Part shown: in pieces, positions 59,755 through 64,000 of the stretch
How positions within the stretch are numbered: the first letter of the stretch is position 1
Layout of the letters: the number at the start of each line of letters is the position of its first letter
Assembly (NCBI RefSeq): GCF_003319105.1
Contig: NZ_QOHH01000002.1
Location: 434,001-498,000, forward strand
Direction of reading: 5' to 3'
Source: Blastococcus sp. TF02-09
GTDB lineage: Bacteria > Actinomycetota > Actinomycetes > Mycobacteriales > Geodermatophilaceae
Length of the DNA stretch: 64,000 bases
Made by a program: the position numbers and the translations under genes
Notes under the pieces: model-generated
Seen by the model: only the letters and a program-made list of their open reading frames with translations
Told to the model about the DNA's origin: nothing
Database searches by the model: none

Positions 59755-61058
59755 GTCAGCGCCGCGAGCCGGTCGAACAGCGGGCCGAGGTTGGCCACGT
59801 AGCGCTCGGGCCGGCAGATCTCGTCCAGCCGCGCCTCGTCCAGCGTCACGCCGGAGGCGGCGGCACGGTCGCGGAGGGTGGATCGGAACGGCGTCCCGGA
59901 GTTCCACGTCTCCATCGCCGCCGACTGCACCAGCGCGTAGGCGTCCTCCCGCGACAGCCCCCCCTCGACCAGCTCGAGCAGCACCGACGACGTGTAGATC
60001 AGCCCGCCGGTGGACTCCAGGTTGGCGCGCATCCGGTCGGCGTCCACGACGAGGTTCTCGACCAGGCCCGTGGTCAGGTGCAGCAGGTAGTCGGTGGTGA
60101 TCGCGGCGTCGGGCAGGAACACCCGCTCGGTGGAGGAGTGCGAGATGTCACGCTCGTGCCACAGCGGGATGCCCTCCATCACCGGCACGATCGCCGCCCG
60201 CACCACGCGCGCGAGGCCCGCGATGCGCTCGGAACGGATCGGGTTCTTCTTGTGCGGCATCGCGCTGGAGCCCTTCTGCCCCGCGCCGAAGGCCTCGGAG
60301 AGCTCCCGCACCTCGGTGCGCTGGCCGTGCCGCACCTCGAGCGCGATCGCCTCGCAGACCGTGGCGATGATCGCCAGCGCGGACACCCACTCGCTGATCG
60401 AGTCGCGGATGACCACCTGGGTCGAGGCGTCGGCGGGCCGCAGGCCCAGCGCGTCGGCGACGTACACCTCGACCGACGGGTCGATCAGCGAGTAGGTGCC
60501 GACGGCGCCGGAGATGGCGACGACGCCGACCCGCTCGCGCGCCGCCCGCAGCCGGTCGCGCGAGCGGGCCATCGCGAAGGCCAGGTCGGCGACCCGGTGC
60601 CCCCACACGTCCGGCTCGGCGTGCACGCCGTGCGTGCGCCCCACCTTGATCGTGTCGCGGTGCTTCAGCCCGTGGTCGCGCAGCGCGGCGACCAGCCGGT
60701 CGGCCTTCTCGAGCAGGACGTCGGTCGCGTCGGTGAGCTGCACGGCGAGTGCGGTGTCCAGCAGGTCCGACGACGTCATGCCGTGGTGCACGTAGGCGGC
60801 GGCCGAGCGCGGCTCGGTGTTGTCGGCCCAGGCGGTGAGGAAGGCGATGACGTCGTGCTGCGTCGTCTCCTCGATCTCCGCGACCCGCTCGGGGGTGGGC
60901 GGGGGCGCGTTGCGCACCGGCTCCACCACCTCGGCGGGCACCCGGCCGGCGGCGGCGTGCGCCTCGAGCACCAGGGTCTCGACCCTGCACCACAGCTCGT
61001 ACTTGTGCGCGTCGCTCCAGACGCGGCCCATCTCCGGGAGGGTGTAGCGCTCGATCAT
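59751..61058 (-). CDS. purB: Adenylosuccinate lyase
   Basis: 435 residues. Cleaves SAICAR and adenylosuccinate to release fumarate. [16 protein letters not shown] start, [15 protein letters not shown] (~85), [10 protein letters not shown] (~135), superfamily signature [15 protein letters not shown] (~255). ATG at 61058 gives the canonical MIERY start; a GTG three codons earlier is possible. Overlaps purC by four bases. Confidence 0.96.
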   Translation of the reverse strand: MIERYTLPEMGRVWSDAHKYELWCRVETLVLEAHAAAGRVPAEVVEPVRNAPPPTPERVAEIEETTQHDVIAFLTAWADNTEPRSAAAYVHHGMTSSDLLDTALAVQLTDATDVLLEKADRLVAALRDHGLKHRDTIKVGRTHGVHAEPDVWGHRVADLAFAMARSRDRLRAARERVGVVAISGAVGTYSLIDPSVEVYVADALGLRPADASTQVVIRDSISEWVSALAIIATVCEAIALEVRHGQRTEVRELSEAFGAGQKGSSAMPHKKNPIRSERIAGLARVVRAAIVPVMEGIPLWHERDISHSSTERVFLPDAAITTDYLLHLTTGLVENLVVDADRMRANLESTGGLIYTSSVLLELVEGGLSREDAYALVQSAAMETWNSGTPFRSTLRDRAAASGVTLDEARLDEICRPERYVANLGPLFDRLAALT

Positions 61059-61136
61059 GCGGGGCACCGGTCAGCTCGTCGCAGCACGGGGACAGTCTCC
61101 CCGAGGGCCCGCGGGATGACGAACACCCCCCGATCC

Positions 61137-62558
61137 TCAGCGGTAGCAGTAGGAGTCCGACGAGGCGTCCCCGCCCTGCAGCCGGGTCTGGTGCGGGCGC
61201 AGGCCCCGCCAGTCGTCGCCGTGCGGGAAGAACCGCTCGTCCAGGGTGAGCCCGCCGGCCGCGGGGTCGGTGTCGACCTTGGCCATCCAGGAGCCGACGC
61301 CGGCCGGGAAGAACTGGTCGTCCCACGCGCCGTAGAGCGAGTTGGTCAGGTAGATCCGGCGGCCGTCGCGGCTGACCTCGACCATCTGGGGCCCGCCGGC
61401 CAGCGGCTCGCCCGGCGCCGCCGGGTGGTCGGACTGCCGGACGATCCCGCCCAGGTGCACCGAGCCGACCTCGCGCGGGTGCGCCGGGTCCGCGACGTCG
61501 TACTGCTTGAGCTCGCCGGTGCCCCAGCAGGAGACGTACAGCATCCGGTCGTCGACCGAGAGGTCGATGTCGGTGACCAGCGGCGGCACCGCGCCGAACG
61601 GCTGCAGCGCCGGAGGGAGGTCGGCGGGATCGGCCGGCTCGGCCGGGATGGTGATGACCTTCTCGACCTGCCACCGCTCGCCGTCGCGGAACCAGCGCCA
61701 CACCGAGGCGGACAGATCCGCCGTCGACACGACCACGCCGACGAAGCCCCAGGTGGCGTCGGGATCGTGGAAGGGGCGCAGCTCCAGCACCATCTGGTGC
61801 TCAACGCCGAGGTCGACGGTCTGCAGGTTGCGGCCCTCGGCGAGGTCCCAGAAGTGCAGCCGGTGCCCGTACTCGCCACCCAGCAGCAGCTCGGGCACGA
61901 GCCCGTTCTCCACCATCGCCGGGGTGCCCCACTCGCTGGAGACCAGCGGGTTCTGGTTCAGGTGCCACCAGGCGTCGTAGGCCAGGTACTGCGGGCCGCG
62001 GTCGGTCTCCCAGGCGCGGAGGACGTCGAAGGTGCTGTGGTCGAGCAGCGCGATGCCACCCGGACCCTCGCCGTTGCCGTTCGCGCCGCCCAGGCAGGTC
62101 AGGAACACACCGTCCGGGCCGCAGTGCAGCGTGTGCGGCCGCGAGTAGCCGGCCTTCTCCGCCAGCTCCTTCGCCCCGACCGTCTTGTGCAGGACGGGGT
62201 TCCGCGGGTCGGGGTGGGTGTCGTAGACGTGCAGGTTCGAGCTGCGCAGCCCGGGCAGCAGGAGGTAGCGGCGCTGCAGCCCGTCGGCGCCCATGTCGTG
62301 GCCCTGGTGCTTCAGCGCGCTGGAGCAGGCGTTCCAGCCGAAGTGGTGCAGCTCGTCGCCGACGGTCGGCAGGTCGGTCCAGCCGACGATCCGGCCGTAC
62401 GTCGGGGAGGCGGCATCGGTGTCCACGATCGTGAGCGCGTCCGGTTTCTGCCCCGCGCGGTCGAAGGCGACCACGTAGGCCAGCTGCTCGGCCGGCGCCG
62501 CGATGGCCTCCGACGGGGTGCGGTAGAAGGTCGGGTCCATCGCGTGCGGCGCGGTCAT
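61137..62558 (-). CDS. Selenium-binding protein 56 family (methanethiol oxidase type)
   Basis: 473 residues, beta-propeller. Visible: LPTVGDELHHFGWNACSSAL (~65, conserved His/Cys), SRPHTLHCGPDG (~138), GYGHRLHFWDL (~228), DIDLSVDDRMLYVSCWGTGE (~320). Bacterial SBP56 enzymes oxidise methanethiol with copper. No metabolic link to the flanking purB and purD is evident. GTG or ATG start at 62558. Confidence 0.9.
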   Translation of the reverse strand: MTAPHAMDPTFYRTPSEAIAAPAEQLAYVVAFDRAGQKPDALTIVDTDAASPTYGRIVGWTDLPTVGDELHHFGWNACSSALKHQGHDMGADGLQRRYLLLPGLRSSNLHVYDTHPDPRNPVLHKTVGAKELAEKAGYSRPHTLHCGPDGVFLTCLGGANGNGEGPGGIALLDHSTFDVLRAWETDRGPQYLAYDAWWHLNQNPLVSSEWGTPAMVENGLVPELLLGGEYGHRLHFWDLAEGRNLQTVDLGVEHQMVLELRPFHDPDATWGFVGVVVSTADLSASVWRWFRDGERWQVEKVITIPAEPADPADLPPALQPFGAVPPLVTDIDLSVDDRMLYVSCWGTGELKQYDVADPAHPREVGSVHLGGIVRQSDHPAAPGEPLAGGPQMVEVSRDGRRIYLTNSLYGAWDDQFFPAGVGSWMAKVDTDPAAGGLTLDERFFPHGDDWRGLRPHQTRLQGGDASSDSYCYR

Positions 62559-62650
62559 GAGGGTTCCCCATCCCCTGGCTCAGGAGTCGTCCCCGTGCGA
62601 CGGCCAGCGTGCGCCGAGCCGGCCGGGACGGGAAGGGCCGCCCGCGCGGG

Positions 62651-63928
62651 TCAGGCCTCCGGCGGGGAGATCCGCCCCTCGACGGCGGCCAGCGCGATGT
62701 CGGTGCGCCAGTGGGCGTCGGCCAGCCGCACGCCGGCCACCCGCTCGTAGACGGCCTGCCGGGCGGCGGCGAGGTCGTCGCCCACCGCCGTCACCGCCAG
62801 CACCCGGCCACCTGCCGAGACCACGGTGCCGTCGTCGGCCAGGGCCGTGCCGGCGTGCAGCACGCCCTCGCCGTCGGCACCGGTCACCGGGTCGCCGGTG
62901 CGCGGCGCCTCCGGGTATCCGGCCGCGGCGACCACCACGGTGACGGCGGACCCGGCGCGCCACTCGAGCGGCGGGTGGGCGGCGAGGGTGCCGGTCGCCG
63001 CGGCGTGCAGCAGGCCGGCCAGCGGCGTCGCCAGCAGCGGCAGCACGACCTGGGTCTCGGGGTCGCCGAAGCGGGCGTTGAACTCCACCACCCGCACGCC
63101 GCGGGAGGTCAGGGCCAGGCCCGCGTAGAGCAGACCGCTGAACGGCTCGCCACGGCGGGCCATCTCGTCGACGGTCGGCTGCAGCACCGCGGCGAGCACC
63201 TCGTCGACCAGCCCGGCCGGCGCCCAGGGCAGCGGCGCGTAGGCGCCCATGCCACCGGTGTTCGGGCCGCCGTCGCCGTCGTCCCGGCGCTTGAAGTCCT
63301 GCGCGGGCACCAGCGGCAGCACCGTCGTCCCGTCGGTGACGGCGAACAGCGACACCTCGGGGCCGTCGAGGAACTCCTCGACCAACACCGCTCCCCCGGC
63401 GTCCAGGACGGCGCGGCCGTGCGCCAGCGCGGCGTCGCGGTCGGGGGTCACCAGCACGCCCTTGCCGGCGGCCAGGCCGTCGTCCTTGACCACCCAGGGC
63501 GCCCCGCCGGTCAGCGCGGCCACCTCGTCCAGCGCCGTCTCCAGCTCGGCCGGACCGCCGACCGGCCAGGCCTGCGCCGTGGGCACGCCGGCCGCGGTCA
63601 TCACGTGCTTGGCGAAGGACTTGCTGCCCTCCAGCTGGGCGGCCTGCTCCGACGGGCCGAAACAGGCGATGCCGGCATCCCGGACCGCATCGGCCGCGCC
63701 GGCCACGAGCGGGACCTCGGGGCCGACGACGACGAGGTCGGCCCGCCACTCCCGCGCCAGGGCGGCGATCGCCTCGGGGTCGCGGACGTCGACGGGGTGC
63801 GGCTCGGCGAGCGCGCGGGTGCCCGCGTTGCCGGGCGCGCAGGCCAGCGCCTCGACAGTGGGGTCGGAGGTCAGAGCCACGCACAGGGCGTGCTCCCGGG
63901 CACCGGAGCCGATCACCAGGACGCGCAC
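62651..63928 (-). CDS. purD: Phosphoribosylamine-glycine ligase (GAR synthetase)
   Basis: 425 residues, ATP-grasp enzyme. [15 protein letters not shown] start, [11 protein letters not shown] (~67), [20 protein letters not shown] (~92), [10 protein letters not shown] (~150), [20 protein letters not shown] (~210), [12 protein letters not shown] (~280). GTG at 63928 with a TAGCGT -10 seven bases upstream. Stands alone. Confidence 0.97.
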   Translation of the reverse strand: MRVLVIGSGAREHALCVALTSDPTVEALACAPGNAGTRALAEPHPVDVRDPEAIAALAREWRADLVVVGPEVPLVAGAADAVRDAGIACFGPSEQAAQLEGSKSFAKHVMTAAGVPTAQAWPVGGPAELETALDEVAALTGGAPWVVKDDGLAAGKGVLVTPDRDAALAHGRAVLDAGGAVLVEEFLDGPEVSLFAVTDGTTVLPLVPAQDFKRRDDGDGGPNTGGMGAYAPLPWAPAGLVDEVLAAVLQPTVDEMARRGEPFSGLLYAGLALTSRGVRVVEFNARFGDPETQVVLPLLATPLAGLLHAAATGTLAAHPPLEWRAGSAVTVVVAAAGYPEAPRTGDPVTGADGEGVLHAGTALADDGTVVSAGGRVLAVTAVGDDLAAARQAVYERVAGVRLADAHWRTDIALAAVEGRISPPEA

Positions 63929-63935
63929 CCGCCGA

Positions 63936-63941
63936 ACGCTA
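63936..63941 (-). promoter_or_regulatory. -10 element of the purD leaderless promoter (TAGCGT)
   Basis: TAGCGT on the minus strand, seven bases, then GTG at 63928. Confidence 0.55.
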
Positions 63942-63952
63942 CCGACGACGGG

Positions 63953-64000
63953 TCAGCGCGTTCTGTACGGCTGGTCGCGCAGGGAGCGGTGCAGGGCGCG
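63953..64000 (-). CDS. Probable C-terminal end of a gene cut by the window edge
   Basis: The last 15 codons (RALHRSLRDQPYRTR) and a TGA read on the minus strand with strong third-position GC. Too short for assignment. Confidence 0.35.
   Translation of the reverse strand, partial: RALHRSLRDQPYRTR

Noticed and set aside
1-64000. CRISPR array, rRNA operon, transposase or replication origin
   Set aside because: I saw no regularly spaced repeats, rRNA sequence, recognisable transposase or integrase, or DnaA-box cluster.

Overview
The window is a high G+C actinobacterial chromosome segment, most likely from the Geodermatophilaceae (Blastococcus, Geodermatophilus or Modestobacter). This rests on the very GC-rich third codon positions, frequent GTG starts, a mycothiol-type formaldehyde dehydrogenase, a DUF3073 gene, a two-part Asp23/DUF6286/AmaP cluster, and many TANNNT-N6/7-start leaderless promoters. 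The family-level placement is inference; I ran no search.

Layout. 1-8.0 kb: end of an MFS exporter, two acyl-CoA dehydrogenases, a YihY-type membrane protein, and a PHA-synthase-like protein overlapping an alpha/beta hydrolase. 8.0-13.6 kb: a frameshifted OpuAC-type binding protein, then a tightly overlapping five-gene membrane cluster (PAP2-like/kinase fusion, lipoprotein, LPG-synthase-TM protein, two PAP2 phosphatases). 13.6-18.3 kb: a hypothetical protein, a GGDEF-EAL protein and small proteins. 18.36-20.4 kb: tRNA-Lys(TTT) with two extra partial copies of its 3' end, enclosing remnants of two integrated elements. 20.6-25.3 kb: small membrane proteins, a DUF2231/Rieske protein, GtrA, a metallophosphoesterase, a lipoprotein, and tRNA-Glu/Asp/Phe. 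25.3-29.5 kb: a seven-gene Asp23/AmaP envelope-stress operon, divergent from an ECF sigma factor and an Asp23 protein with a zinc-finger-like N-terminus. 29.5-34.4 kb: glycosyltransferase, catalase-like protein, phosphotriesterase-like hydrolase, GMC oxidoreductase. 34.4-37.9 kb: a lower-GC island (below). 38-46 kb: AMP ligase, MBL hydrolase, M23 peptidase, a sugar ABC transporter, valine-type dehydrogenase, DUF3073. 46.4-64 kb: purine biosynthesis genes (purM, purF, purL, purQ, purS, purC, purB, purD) interspersed with a mycothiol-formaldehyde pair, an OFA transporter with its small subunit, a thioesterase, a DUF559 protein between two palindromes, and a selenium-binding protein.

The best candidate for an undescribed system is the island at 34402-37930. 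One operon encodes a HAD phosphatase, a dCTP-deaminase/dUTPase-fold protein with two C-terminal membrane helices, a thymidylate-synthase-superfamily protein, and an archaeal-type adenylate-kinase-like nucleotide kinase. The thymidylate-synthase relative keeps the catalytic Cys but has Asp where thymidylate synthase has Asn, the change that gives phage dCMP hydroxymethylase its cytosine specificity. A -35/-10 promoter with 17-bp spacing is followed directly by a near-perfect actinobacterial LexA box. I infer a DNA-damage-inducible pathway acting on cytosine nucleotides, possibly defensive; the function itself is untested.

Other points of interest are the tandem tRNA-Lys attachment scars, the palindrome-bracketed DUF559 gene inside the pur genes, the graded loss of PAP2 active-site residues in the 9-13.6 kb cluster, a short HPD (J-domain-like) protein in the Asp23 operon, and the widespread leaderless promoters.
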